A program made the translations under genes and the position numbers. This document shows, piece after piece, positions 4,845 to 5,569 of a DNA stretch of 5,569 nucleotides; positions within the stretch are counted from its first letter, which is position 1, and each line of letters starts with the position of its first letter. The DNA is from Candidatus Stahliibacteriota bacterium (GTDB lineage: Bacteria > Hydrothermota > Tepidihabitantia > SM23-42): assembly GCA_004376785.1 (NCBI GenBank), contig SOIY01000269.1, positions 1 through 5,569 of the forward strand. Direction: 5' to 3'. A model generated the notes under the pieces. The model was not told the DNA's origin, made no database searches, and worked only from the letters and a program-made list of their open reading frames with translations.

Positions 4845-5569
4845 ATGATAATTACTATATTAGTGTCTGTATTAATAGGCTATGTTTACGAAGATGCTGA
4901 CAGCCTGATCGTTATTGACGACAGTCTTGTGATATGCGGCACTCACCAATACAATATTAAGGTTCATATCACAAATAAAGGTATATTAAAAGTTAGACAA
5001 TGGAGTGGTGCAGCTGATTCAACTGGATGGCTGCTTTTGAATGCACCATTAATACTTATTCAAGATTCTTCATCGATCAATGGTTCAAAAACAGGTTATA
5101 GGGGTGGTAATAATACTCATCCTGACGGTTACGGTCCTGGATACGGTGAAGCTGGTAGTATAAGCGGTGGTGGAGGAGGAGGTGCAGGTTATGGCGGTGA
5201 TGGTGGCAATGGTGGTGATTACGGTGGAGCCGGAGGCAGTGCATACGGTGATCCTTCAGATACATTAATTGAAATGGGTTCTGGTGGAGGCGCAGGCTGT
5301 TATCTGTATGTAGTGGATGGATTCGGTGGAAGTGGCGGAGCAATGACCTGCTTGAAAGCTCAACAGATTATTGTAGATTCTTCATACATTGAAGCAAACG
5401 GTGAAGACGGTCATGTTGGAACATTAGTTGGTTTTGAGGCTGGTGGAGGTGGTTCTGGCGGCGGCATAATGATATGGGCCGATAGTGTAATAATTCATCA
5501 TTCTGCACTCAATGCAGACGGAGGGAATGGTGCTAATTCAGAATTCGGCGGCGGCGGCGGCGCTGGTGG
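4845..5569 (+). CDS. Glycine-rich, beta-helix-like secreted or surface protein (3' end beyond window)
   Basis: The open frame begins at ATG 4845 and stays open for 241 codons to the window edge. An in-frame stop at 4803-4805 and the lack of other starts fix the beginning. Residues 2-15 are hydrophobic, consistent with a short signal peptide or anchor, although the N-terminus unusually lacks Lys or Arg. After a strand-rich region (about 20-73) the protein becomes Gly-rich. GGGGGG is near 108-113, and GGG clusters recur near 147, 200 and 235. Three similar segments are visible: GWLLLNAPLILIQDSS (61-76), GGAMTCLKAQQIIVDSSYIEA (164-184) and GGGIMIWADSVIIHHSALNA (205-224). Each has alternating hydrophobic residues ending in a Ser-x-(Ile/Leu) turn and then an Asn/Asp-Gly loop, as expected of stacked coils in Gly-rich right-handed beta-helix-like domains of extracellular proteins. 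No catalytic motif is visible. The C-terminus, which could carry a sorting or adhesion domain, is missing. Its function is unknown; surface adhesion or structure is a guess. Confidence 0.85.
   Translation, partial: MIITILVSVLIGYVYEDADSLIVIDDSLVICGTHQYNIKVHITNKGILKVRQWSGAADSTGWLLLNAPLILIQDSSSINGSKTGYRGGNNTHPDGYGPGYGEAGSISGGGGGGAGYGGDGGNGGDYGGAGGSAYGDPSDTLIEMGSGGGAGCYLYVVDGFGGSGGAMTCLKAQQIIVDSSYIEANGEDGHVGTLVGFEAGGGGSGGGIMIWADSVIIHHSALNADGGNGANSEFGGGGGAG

Noticed and set aside
5166..5182. Possible G-quadruplex (six GG runs with single-base loops)
   Set aside because: The pattern follows directly from consecutive GGT/GGA glycine codons; two-G tiers are weak, so no regulatory role is claimed.
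5077..5343. Minus-strand frame of 88 codons rich in His and Leu
   Set aside because: It is the complement of the Gly-codon-rich part of the plus-strand gene; the His/Leu/Arg bias is a by-product of that composition.

Overview
The window is a compact, AT-rich bacterial stretch. Five genes on the minus strand form a tightly packed operon, reading from about 4755 down to 101. A sixth gene, on the plus strand from 4845, diverges from it and runs off the right edge. No rRNA, tRNA, CRISPR array or transposase is visible. The organism cannot be named from this sequence alone. Perfect Shine-Dalgarno sites, sigma70-type promoters, SDR sugar enzymes, a membrane-anchored LytM peptidase and a large glycine-rich secreted-type protein fit a Gram-negative-type, uncultured anaerobic lineage, for example a WOR-3/Stahlbacteria-like or FCB-related bacterium. 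That placement is a guess from general style.

Layout in transcription order on the minus strand: (1) an M42-family metallo-aminopeptidase (4755-3742); (2) a second M42 paralogue of exactly the same length (3751-2738), overlapping the first by 10 nt; (3) a membrane-anchored coiled-coil M23/LytM peptidase (2735-1974); (4) a GDP-mannose 4,6-dehydratase/GDP-6-deoxymannose reductase-family SDR (1971-1015); (5) a second SDR of the same broad group (1018-101), which starts with TTG inside a TTGA stop/start overlap. Gaps or overlaps between genes are -10, +2, +2 and -4 nt, so one transcript with coupled translation is very likely. Downstream, positions 1-100 hold two unrelated short-repeat families and no recognisable terminator.

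The 4756-4844 intergenic region holds two back-to-back promoters. The minus-strand one is a perfect TTGACA-N16-TATAAT. Its -10 box ends only 6 nt before the preferred ATG of the first M42 gene, which predicts a leaderless mRNA. The plus-strand one is TTGACT-N17-TATATT and predicts an mRNA leader of only about 8 nt.

The plus-strand gene encodes at least 241 residues. A hydrophobic N-terminus is followed by alternating beta-strand-like segments and Gly-rich linkers, as in secreted glycine-rich, beta-helix-like surface proteins. As a set, the operon combines cytosolic peptide breakdown (M42 pair), peptidoglycan remodelling (M23) and deoxyhexose-nucleotide synthesis for surface glycans (two SDRs). 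The divergent gene adds a probable cell-surface protein. I see no clear new defence or mobile system. The most unusual signals are the leaderless promoter architecture, the repeats at the left edge and the glycine-rich protein.
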